The notes beneath the pieces are model-generated. The model was given only the letters and a program-made list of their open reading frames with translations. It did no database searches and was not told the origin of the DNA. Made by a program: the position numbers and the translations under genes. From Viola odorata (Eukaryota > Streptophyta > Magnoliopsida > Malpighiales > Violaceae): DNA of 64,000 bases. Every line of letters starts with the position of its first letter. Position 1 is the stretch's first letter. This document shows, one piece after another, positions 42,702 to 52,316 of this stretch. The stretch spans positions 19,638,407 to 19,702,406 of the forward strand of contig OY829539.1 in NCBI GenBank assembly GCA_963691705.1. Direction: 5' to 3'.

Positions 42702-45189
42702 TATAAAACCCTTCTCATACTCCTTTCTCATCTTTTGCTGCTTCTTTCCTTAAGAAAAGAACACAATTTTTCTTCCTCTCTTTGCGATCCGCCACCGCCT
42801 GGGTACCCCAACCTTCTTTCTAAAAAAGGTACCTACTCCTCTACTCTTATTTTAGCTTTATTCATGGCTCGCAATCGCCGCTATTCCCAACCCCAACCTG
42901 CTGGGAAGGAGATATTGAGAATACAGTCTCTACCATTGCTTCTTCCGCCGTTCTTCGGCGACGGTTGCGAAATTATAATGCTAACCTTGATCATTTAGAT
43001 GGGTATTCTACTGAAGTTGCCCCTAGGTCGCTTCGTCTCAACAGCGAGTTGCCTGGCAACCGTAGGATTCTTTATGCTAAAATGTTTAACTATGGTTTCC
43101 GACTTCCTCTGGATCCCCTGGTTGCAGAATTATTCTCTGAATTTGATTTGAACGCTGCCCAGCTAAGCCCAAATGCTTACTGTGGCATTTATGCCTTTAT
43201 AGCTCTTTGTAGACATATGGGGATTGAATCTCCCTCTCTATTACTGCTTCGATCCCTGTTTCAACTGTATAATCATAGTAATGGTGTCATAGCGATATCG
43301 CCTCGCTATGACGATGACTCATTAAAACCCTTTACTTGGAAGTTATTACATCTTGAATCCTCTGTTGACGCCTGGAAAAAGTGGTTTTTTATCGTCACCT
43401 TGCCTGAGCCTTTGTGGCGAAGTGGGTTCAATTTGAGCATTAGGGACGGCGCCTGGGGTGGGAGGTCGCGCCTAGGACCACTTGAGCAAGGCTGGTTGGA
43501 CAAATTGCTCAATCTGATAGGGATTCCTGGTGTTCATACTCGCGAGCTCGCGTGCCAGGGCGACATCCGAGGCTGTATCAAAAGTGAGCACCCTCCATTT
43601 CATTCGCTATTCCCTATCGGTACTAACTCTGACATTTTTCTCTTGTTCATGCAGATCCCCCAGCGGGGTGGAAACCTGAGTGTATCAAGAAACGAGAGAA
43701 AAGAGCTCAGCGGAGAAGGGAAAAAGAGGCTCTTGCCGCTGCTACTGCTGGTGCTGCTGCTAACGTTGTGCACCCGTCCACTTCTGCGCCTGAGTCTTCT
43801 TCTCGTCCTCATGCGGAGGTTACTGCTGCTTCGGCCACTGAGTCGATTTCTTGCACAAGTTCGGATCCTACTCAAGCGTCATCTTCTCGACCCCCAATTA
43901 CCAAGAGGAGGAGAAGGACTATCCATATTCGTGTCATCGCTCCTGCTCGTCCTTCTATTTCGGTTTCTGAGGTTGTTCTTGCAAATTCTTCTCAATTTAT
44001 TTATTCCACTTACTTGTCCCCTTATTCTCTCTATTTTTCTTCGTAGGATACCGCTGCTATTTCTACTACTGTTCCTTCCCGTGACGGTATGGACTTGACA
44101 CATATTCTTGGTCCTAAGAGGCCGCGCCTTGGCGGGGATGCCCCTTCATCAGATGGTCTTGTCGTCGACCAGGAAAGGCAAGAAGTTGTCACTGGTACTG
44201 GCCCCTTGTCAAGCGATCAAACTTTTGAGCTGTAGGGGAACAGGACTGCCTCCGCGCCATTTCCTCAATTTTCTTCTTCTTTCGGCTCGTCACCTCCTCC
44301 CCCTGGCCATCCCTTGGGTTTCATAGGCGACCTGTCGGAGAGCGACTTTCCATCCTTCCAGGCCGATGGTTTTGGTCTCAACGTAGGAACGTCCTCTCGT
44401 TCCCCTCCGTCTCCTCCTAATGTCTTCTTTGTCCCTACGGCTGCTCCGACAATCTCTCCTTCCCTTGCATCTGTCGAGACTCCCTGTTTGGTGGCTGACT
44501 TAAGCACAGTGACTTCTGCCGGGCCCGCCACACAGTAGGTTGACTTGAGCAATATTCGCCAAAGCGGGTTCCCAGCGCTAGGGGGTGACAACTCTTTAGC
44601 GACATCTGCTTACCTAGCCTCGCATATGTTTTCGCTTGAGGAGGAAGAGCGAGCTTTCCTTTCTCATGCCAACGGGGACCGATTGCAGCGGATACGTACT
44701 CAACTATTCTTTATTCTTCAAGACTTCCACTATTGGTCGAAGGATGTGACGAAGCAAGTGGGCTTCCTCAGCTCTTCCTACGAGGAGTGACGCAACACTA
44801 ATCGCCAGCTTATAGAGGAAATTAACAGGAACCAGGAGGAGCTTGGTAGGAACCGAGAAGAAATGAGGGATTCTACAGAAGAGCGGCAGAATATGGAGGC
44901 CAGCTTGACAGCTATGAAAAGAGAGTTAGAGGAGGCTAGAGGGCGCGAGGCTACCAAGGATGCCGATCTGCAAGCAGAACGGGGTCGGAGTGCCTCGCTT
45001 GAGAAGGAGACGACAGACAAATGTAAGTGGTTCTAGGAGCAGACCGCGAGCATCATGGCTAACTATTTTATTGAGCGCTATGGCCGAGACAAGTTTGACG
45101 CCACTGTTATCATTCAGCTTTTCAAAGGCAAGTCAGGAGGCCTTACGGAGGATGGCTACTATCGGGCAAAGAGGCCACGGGGGGAGTGA
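42702..45189 (+). pseudogene. Antisense ORF copy B, decayed paralogue of copy A
   Basis: TATA box TTATAAAACC at 42701-42710, ATG 42864. One base shift near 42910 moves into the frame with R-R-I-L-Y-A-K-M-F-N-Y-G-F, C-G-I-Y-A-F and L-W-R-S-G-F-N-L, paralogous to copy A. The first intron (donor at 43584, acceptor before 43655) sits at the same place and phase as in copy A. A second intron (about 43971-44047) precedes G-P-K-R-P-R-L. Stops near 44233, 44536, 44788 and 45034 interrupt the linker and coiled-coil part, which ends F-K-G-K-S-G-G-L-T-E-D-G. This copy is clearly dead; the duplication is older than the insertion or arose within the element. Confidence 0.68.
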
Positions 45190-45839
45190 GGAGGACGGTA
45201 GCCTGCCAGGGCCATAGGTTTTCTTGTTTTTCTTTTAGCGTGTCGGGTGTCCTCCCTTTTTGCTCTTGTGTGTTTCAAGGCTTTTGCTCGCGCAAGCCTC
45301 CGTTCTTGTATGAACATCGTATATATTCTAGCTGTAGTTTTCCTTTCTCAATGGTCTTTCTTAATTTGTTGTTGTTTGTTCCCGGACTTGTGACACCGAT
45401 ATTGATAGCGTGATGCCGAACGCACATTCGATCCTTCTTCGCAGGGTCATGACATGCAGTGTTCAAAGCGGTGTCGCGCTTTTCTCCTCTTCGTGAGGGG
45501 TCACGCGATCAAACACAATTAACGTTCTATATCATCTCGAACTGCGTTTGGGGTATCAAGGTGACCGTCATTTGGTCAGGGTACTTTGCCTTTCCGCGGC
45601 ATCATTGCTTTCTTGGGTGCTTCCTCACCTCGATGTTTTGCCAATTTTCCTGCACATTTTCACTTATTGTTTGTGTTAGTAGCGACATATGACAAAGTGT
45701 CTTAATTACCTTGGGGTGTTGCCGCGTATTCTCCAAGCTTGCTTGGCGCTATCCCACCAAGATGTCGCTCGTGTCACATACTCATCCAGCCAACTTCACC
45801 GGGTTTGTTCCCTCCGGTTACTCGCTGGGGTATCGTGAC
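45190..45839. other. Retroelement 3' region without genes
   Basis: Non-coding sequence between the antisense genes and the tandem repeats. No feature recognised. Confidence 0.4.
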
Positions 45840-46400
45840 TCCTTATATTTCCTCAATTGGTCGGGAAGTGCCTCTTCTCAGTGAGCCGCCTGATCAAGGC
45901 CGGCCATTACGAGGGTAGGATTTTTACTTCTCAGCGCTGTCACCTCGCACCTCGAAGCGTGCCTCGTCTTAACGATGTGCCTGTGTTAGCGCCACCATCG
46001 TAAGGGTAGGATTTTCACTTCCGGGGTGGAGTTTCTATCTTCCCTGGGGTCGTGCCTCATCTTGGTGATCAATCGCCTTTGTGAGCATGAGTTGTCACAA
46101 GGGTAGGATTTGCACTCCCAGGGGAGTCGGGGCGTGCCTCGTCTCGGTATACCGTCTATGTGAGCACGGGTATCCCAGGATAGGACTTTTCACTCCCGAC
46201 AGTGCTGGAGAGTGTCTCATCTTAGTGAGCCGCCTGATCAAGGCCGGCCTCACAAGGATAGAATTTTCACTTCCAGCACCATATATTTCCAGGGTCGCCG
46301 GGGTATGCCTCGTCTTAGTGGCCCATCTGTGTTAGCCCGGTCTGCCACAAGGTTAGGACTTTTCACTCCCGGCACCCTTTCTTCCTTTATCTGTTATCTG
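45840..46400 (-). repeat. 3' minisatellite of the retroelement
   Basis: About five degenerate tandem units of roughly 80-110 bp, each with CACAAGGRTAGGAYTTT, a CACTCCC block and a GTGCCTCRTCTYRGT block. Tandem repeats in the 3' untranslated part are a known trait of Tat/Ogre-type elements. Confidence 0.7.
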
Positions 46401-46499
46401 CACACCACAGACAACCAAAAAAGAACACAAGGGATATCTCCAAAATAGTTGTTAGAGCATGCGCCACGGCATGTCAAATTCTAGAATGATATAATTTCA

Positions 46500-47380
46500 A
46501 GCGAGCAATGTTCCAGGAGTTAGGTAAGGGGGTACCGTCAAGTGTTTCCAGGTGATATGCCCCCTTCCCGATAACACGGGTGACGCGGTATGGGCCCTCC
46601 CAGTTTGAGCTAAGTTTTCACATCCGTTGGCCAGCGGCTCGCTTGTCCCTGAGCACCAAGTCTCCCGTTTTGAGTAGTCGCTCCTTAACATGTCTGTTAT
46701 GATACCGCGCCATTTTCCTTTTATAGTGCATTGTTTTTAGGTGGGCCTCCTCGTGTAGCTCAGGTAACGCGTCAAGGTTAGCTCGTAACCTTTCTTCGTT
46801 CAGCTCTTCCTTGAAGTATTAGATCCTTAGACTTGGGGTACTGATTTCCACAGGTGTGACAACCTCGGTGCCAAAGGCCATCGCAAAGGGCGTTTCCCCT
46901 GTGCTAGTTTTAACAGTCATGCGGTAGGCCCACATCACATAAGGTAGTTCATCTGCCCATTTCTTTTTTGAGCTCTCCAAATTTTTCTTAATGCCGCTCA
47001 GGATGCTTCGGTTGGTCACCTTTGCCTGGCCGTTAGTCTGGGGATGCGCTACGGAGGAAAACCTTTGTTCAATCTGGAATTCCTCGCACTGTTCCTTGAA
47101 GAAGTTACTGGTAAATTGCGTCCCGTTGTCGTTGACCAACACACGAGGTACCCCGAACCGCATGATAACTTGGTACTTAAAGAAGCGCCATACTTTCTCG
47201 GTTGTAATGTTGGCCACCGCCTCCGCTTCTGCCTATTTTGTGAAGTAGTCCACAGCTACGATTACGAATTTCAGTTGGGATCTTGCTTTAGGAAAAGGGC
47301 CTAAGATGTCAATTCCCCATTTAGCGAAAGGGCAGGGGGCCACGATTTGCGAAATTTCTGTGGCAGGTCACCGGGGGACT
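46500..47380 (-). pseudogene. Integrase core, interrupted
   Basis: Reading the minus strand: W-G-I-D-I-L-G-P-F-P-K-A-R at the start, a stop, then V-L-V-N-D-N-G-T-Q-F-T (second catalytic Asp) and P-Q-T-N-G-Q-A-K (a Lys where the catalytic Glu region continues), H-P-Q-T-N-G, and a C-terminal region down to about 46500 (W-E-G-P-Y-R-V). Stops occur near 46818 and 46617. The N-terminal zinc finger is absent because the sequence joins RNase H directly. Confidence 0.72.
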
Positions 47381-48764
47381 GTATCAGGGCGAATGCCACC
47401 TTCTCGATGTGGGTGTATCGCACCTCAACATCCTTTAACACATGACTGACAAAGAAGACGGGGCGGTGGGCATGATTGTCCTCCCGTACTAGGACGACAT
47501 TGACTACTTCATCCGCAACGCCGAGATATAAGAATAGGGTGTAGCCCGATTCTGGTCGTGTTAGCACCAAGTCGGACGACAGATAGGTTTTCAAATCTAT
47601 GAACGCTTCTTCGCATTCTTGCGTCCATCCAAAAGGAGTCTTTCTGCGTATGACCTTAAAGAACGGCAGGCATCTCTCGCCTTATTTAGAGATAAATCGC
47701 CCTAAAGCGATGACGCGTCCTGTCAACCTTTGGACCTCTTAGATGGTTCGTGGCGATGCCATGTCATGGATGGCCTTAATCTTTGATGGGTTCGGCTGGA
47801 TACCTTTCTGGCTTACCACGTACCCCAAAAATTTTCCCGTATGAAATGCAAATACGCATTTGCGAGGGTTCAGTTTCACTTTGTATTTCCTTAATGCGTC
47901 AAACACCTCTTGTAAGTCTACCAGATGGTCACTAAAGCTTCGGCTCTTGACCAATAAGTCGTCTACGTAGGCTTCTATATTTTTTCCGATTTACCTCTCG
48001 AACACTTTGTTCGTCATGCGCTGAAAAGTTGCCCCAGTATTCTTCAATCCGAACAGCATCGCTGTGTAACAATAGGTAGCCTTTGGGGCTATGAATGTCA
48101 TTTTCTCTTCGTCTTCTTTGGCCATGGGGATCTGATGGTATCCAGAGTTGGCGTCCAAAGAACTCAAGTATGCGTATCCAGCAGTTTGATCGACTAACTA
48201 ATCAATTCTGGGGAGCGGATAACAGTCCTTGGGGCAGGCGTCGTTTAAGTCAGTGAAATAGATGCACATGCGCCACTCTCCGTTAGGCTTCGAAACTAGG
48301 ACGGGATTGGCCAGCCAGGTGGGGTATTGAACCTCTCGAATGAATCTCGCGTTTAGGAGTTTTGTTACCTCCTTGTCAATAGCCATTGCCTTCTCCGCGG
48401 AGAACGCTCGCCGCTTCTGTTGAACTGGCGTGGAATGTGGATCGACATTAAGTCGATGTTCTGCTACCTCCCTGGATACGCCAGGCATGTCCGCTGGTTT
48501 CCAGGCGAACTCCCCTTTGCACTTGTTCAGCAGTCGGGCTAGTTGTGCACTCTCCTCCAGGGTTAACTTTTCACTGAACAGGAAACTTGCCTCACTATTG
48601 CCATTGACGGGGACGGGCACCATCGTATCTACTGGTTGGGTGCGCCTTTCATCCCTTTGCTCATAGGGATCTGCCGCCACACATACGTACTGGTCGCAGC
48701 TTTTCTGAGTCATGAGCAAATAGCACTCGGCGGCTAGCTTTTGGTCGCCCTTGATCGACACCAC
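47381..48764 (-). pseudogene. Reverse transcriptase and RNase H, interrupted
   Basis: From 48764: L-N-V-D-P, A-R-F-I-R-E-V-Q-Y-P-T-W-L-A-N-P-V-L-V and W-R-M-C-I-Y-F-T-D-L-N. Then a stop at 48198, S-S-L-D-A-N-S-G-Y-H-Q-I and the intact catalytic A-Y-V-D-D-L-L-V-K-S at about 47960. RNase H (L-Y-L-G-V-A-D-E-V-V, then L-V-R-E-D) follows and is cut at about 47380. Stops near 48198, 47995, 47739 and 47685 kill the frame. Confidence 0.8.
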
Positions 48765-48784
48765 TCCTTCCCAAGAGGGATATT

Positions 48785-49195
48785 TTATCCTGAGGTGTTT
48801 TTGAGATATCGCTGCCCGAAGTGATTGAGAAATGGTCGCCCTAGAATGACGTTATACGGTAGAATGAGGTCTACGACTAAGAACAACAATTCTTCTGATC
48901 GCTTGGACGTGTCTTCTTTAAAGTACACAGACAGCACTGTGACTCCGGTTACAAGTATGGGAACACCGTCCACTCCAATGATTGGTTTCTTGCAGGGTGC
49001 CAATTCATCGGCATGGCGCTTCATGAGGCTATATGCTTCCAGTGAGAATAGATTTACCGTGCTGCCATTATTAATGAGGGTTCTTCGAACCCCGTGGTTT
49101 CCGATGACGGGCGTGACTACCAACGCGTCATTGTGAGGAAACACGACGCCCTTCTCGTCTTCTTCTAAGAAGGATAGCACTATCCTGTCCAACAT
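48785..49195 (-). pseudogene. Retroviral-type aspartic protease, catalytic Asp lost
   Basis: The frame contains R-T-L-I-N-N-G-S-T-V-N-L-F where the family has I-D-x-G-S; the catalytic Asp is replaced by Asn. The second half has Y-N-V-I-L-G-R-P-F-L-N, the usual C-terminal flap and ILGR motif. It lies between gag and RT as expected. Confidence 0.75.
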
Positions 49196-49325
49196 ATTTA
49201 TCGCTTCCTTTTTGGTGGGCTGGCTTTCTCGTTTTCACTTCTCCCCTGCGGCGGGTGTTGCTTGGGTTGGCTCGTCGAAGTATGATGTGCCACCGACAAT
49301 GATGTTGATGATGGGGATGTCTTCG

Positions 49326-51197
49326 TCATGAATTGTTAACGCTTCTTTCCCCCTTCCTCCAGAGATCCCGCTGCTTCCAGGGGGGAGGAGGCATTTGTTG
49401 GTCGCCTGACGCCCCGCGCGTGGGGTTGCCTCTGGCTTCTTCTCTTGCTCTGGTGGCGAATTCTCTGAGGTAACCCTCTTCTAACAAACGCTCTATCGCT
49501 AGTTTCAATTCTCTACATACGTCTGTGGAGTGCCCTCTGGCCTTATGGAATTTGCAGAAAGCGTTTTCTCTTCCTCCCATGATCACTCCCGGTTTCACAG
49601 GGGCTGGATAGCGGATTGGCAGGTTCCGCTGCTGAATAATTGCTAAGATCTCTGCCCGCGGGAGTATAAGGGAAGGAAGGTCGGGGTCGTAGATTCGACC
49701 CTTAGGCGGGTCCGCTTGTCGCTGAGCATTCGAGCCACCGGTTCTCCCTCTAGAAAAGTTACCTCTCTGTCGGTTTGACGCCTTAGGGATGTGATCTTTC
49801 CGCGGGGCGTATTCTTCACCCGGGTGAGTGTTGTGGGTCGCACTAGCCTGAGTGGCGGGGACGGGGGGCGCACTCTGAGGCATGTTTTGCATTCTATCTC
49901 TGTATTCCTCCTATTCCATTCTTGCGTAGTTGTGAGCCTTTAGCCTTAACACATCTAATGTTGCCGGGGGGTCCACCATTAACGTGTCCCTCAACTTTCT
50001 ATAGTCACAGTTTCGCTTCAAGGCTTCTATGGCAAAATCAATAGTAATACCTGGTGTTAACGACATTTCCATGTCGAAACGACTGAGATAGCCTTTTAAG
50101 GATTCTTCTGGCTTCCTGCGTATATCAAACAAGGTTGCGGCAGACTTCCGGATGGGGATAGCCATACTGAAGCGACTCTTGAACTTAGCCTCCAGCTATA
50201 AGAAATTATCGATCGACCGGGCGGGGAGTCCTTCAAACTAGAGGCGGGCTACCCCTGACAACGTCATAACGAATATTTGACACAATACCGCGTCGTTGTG
50301 TGTCTGGAATTGCACGAAATCTTTCACCTTATTGAGGTGGGAAATGGGATCTTTAGTGCCGTCGTACGACTCTGTGGGGAGCTTGACGTGTCGGCTGACC
50401 CTATGGCGTCTTATACGGTGGCTGAACGGATGTCCCGAGGTGTCATCTAGGATTTCATGGTCATGACGAGGCGGAGAAATTTCAAAGTGACGTCTGTGCC
50501 CTCAAGGCTCGGGGGTCTGTTGTTGCCTAGGGGATCAGCTGCGACTCCTGGGTGAACGGGTTCGATGTCTTCTACTGCTCGATCTTTCACTTCGCTCCAG
50601 AGAGACCTCTCTGTCGGCCCCCTCTCTCCTACCATCCCAACGTTCCCTATAGTCACCTTGTTGTCATTCTAATTGGGAGACGGGAACTCGCGGTGCTCGC
50701 GGTATGTAAGGCTCTACTTGTCCACCGGCGAGCTGTACAAAGCTGAATGGCGTACTTATCGCAGGCGAAGTTAGAGGAATGCTTACCTACCGCCGAGGCG
50801 ATACCGGTCGTTCGGTAACGATAGACGGGGTGAAGACAAACTGAGAAGGCACACCCGATCCAGGGACACCTGAAGTAAACCCTGCTGCTAGCTCAGTCAA
50901 GTAATCTAGCTGGGCACGAAGGGCTGAGATTGAGCTTGCCAAAGGATTGTTAGCACCATCCACTCCGGAACCTGCAGGAGAGGGAGTGGAATGACTAGGT
51001 CCAACCACTTGAGAAAATGGGGTGCCCGTTTGGGAAAGCAACGTGTTTCCTGTCAGTCCAAAAAGGAGGTCCGTCTGCGCAGAAAAAGTTCCATGCGATG
51101 TGGTGAAGGTACCCGACGAAGACGTAGGAAAAAGTTCCCTGCGAACGTAGGTGCTGCAAGAATGAGGAGGGGAGGTAGATTCTGAATCTGAGGCCAT
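49326..51197 (-). pseudogene. gag region, fragmented
   Basis: The first ORF starts at ATG 51197 (Ser/Thr-rich N-terminus) and stops at 50787. 50165-49911 holds the capsid helices (F-D-I-R-R-K-P-E-E-S-L-K-G-Y-L-S-R-F). 49892-49326 holds the C-terminal part with C-K-F-H-K-A-R-G-H-S-T-D-V-C, the CxFHxxxGHxTxxC finger of Tat-type gag. Several stops and a frameshift separate the pieces; a CTATTCCAT stop follows the capsid at 49910. Confidence 0.72.
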
Positions 51198-51259
51198 GAT
51201 CCTTCGACTCTCAGAAAGAACAGAGCTTGGTTATCAAGAAAGCTCACTTAATTAACCAA

Positions 51260-51279
51260 GGCTCTCAATGAAAGCACCA
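51260..51279 (-). promoter_or_regulatory. Retroelement primer-binding site
   Basis: Two bases inside the 5' LTR the minus strand reads TGGTGCTTTCATTGAGAGCC, beginning with the TGG required to pair with a tRNA CCA end. I cannot name the tRNA without a search. Confidence 0.7.
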
Positions 51280-51281
51280 TT

Positions 51282-51764
51282 TGATAAGAGTCCGAGGTTC
51301 GTCGAGTAAGATCGGCCAATGGGGGCTGGTCGGGAACACTGTTCCGGCTGTCTTCGTCACCTGCAAAGCGCCGGAGGGGGTCTCTGGCGTAAACACTCCA
51401 ATGCTTAAGTTAGTATGAGTGGTGAAAATGGTAGGGGTTCAGCACGTTGTCTTAGGATTACCTTCTTGTCTGGAATGGTGGGGGTATTTATAGGCAAAGG
51501 AAGGACCTTACCGACAGGGGGTAGGCGTTATCTCTGGTAGATGCCGCTTGGGTGCTAGAGAGTGACGTTGTGTGACCGGGGATGGGATGACGCCGTGCAG
51601 ATGTCGTGTGAGAGCCCCCCGTTGATGTCGACCATCCCAGGGCCGGCCGCCAGGCTTGGGGGCGGTAGAAACAGTGCCATGTCCCCCTTGGTATATACAG
51701 TGTTCTGGCCTTGTCACCAGGTGCGATGGCGGAGATGCCGCTAGGGTGGTGTCAATGGTTATCA
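51282..51764 (-). repeat. 5' LTR of the Tat-like element
   Basis: 483 bp with TGATAA and TTATCA ends and TTGTA duplication outside. A TATA-like TATTTATAGGC (about 51485-51495 on the plus strand; minus strand CTATAAAT) is present in both LTRs. Aligned with 37477-37961. Confidence 0.95.
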
Positions 51765-51769
51765 TTGTA

Positions 51770-52316
51770 CAATCTATTTTCTTTGCTCATGAAATTAAAA
51801 AAAAAAAGCTCCAAATTCGAAACACTATCTTCCTAAATTTACCATTAAAATATTAACATTATGTAAAATAAAAGAAAATCCAAATGCACTCTTAATTCTT
51901 AAATGCAACATTTTGTTAAGAAACTAAAGTTAATTTTTAAAAGCTAAAACTTTTACTTACTCGTTTCTTCTATAAAGAATAAAGTAAAAGGATTACAACT
52001 AATTGAATGGCCAAGTGCCTCCGACGACATATCGTGGGGAAACTTCCCATTGAAACGACAGGCCGTACATTCTTATAATAATTTGAAATTTTAAGGCAGC
52101 AAATCAAATTACCAAAGTGTGCTTCGTTTTTCTAGGGCATTCTTATAATTTATAAACACGCACAGCACAACACACTCTGCTCCCTCCATTTTCACTCTCT
52201 CACCGATTCGGATCGCGCTTCGTCGTCTTCTTCTTCTGTATCTAGGGTTTTTGTCTTTCCACTTTCTTTCCTAGCGGAAGAACAGTAGAGAAGTTCATTT
52301 CTTTGTTTCCATAGAA
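51770..52316. promoter_or_regulatory. CCT8 promoter and leader region
   Basis: AT-rich upstream, then a pyrimidine-rich leader (52160-52316) typical of highly expressed plant genes, ending in the ATG context AGAAATGG. No distinct TATA box is obvious. The Tat-like element inserted about 550 bp before the ATG. Confidence 0.5.

Larger units (their letters stand above)
37477..51764 (-). mobile_element. Ty3/gypsy LTR retrotransposon, Tat-like, defective
   Basis: 14,288 bp bounded by LTRs that start TGATAA and end TTATCA, with a perfect TTGTA target duplication (37472-37476 and 51765-51769). On the minus strand the order is 5' LTR, primer site, gag, protease, RT, RNase H, integrase, 3' tandem repeats, a zone of antisense genes, 3' LTR. 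The Tat/Retand-type layout is supported by the gag finger C-x-F-H-x-x-x-G-H-[ST]-T-x-x-C, antisense ORFs between integrase and the 3' LTR, and 3' minisatellites. Stops, frameshifts and a deletion between RNase H and integrase make it non-autonomous. Confidence 0.92.
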
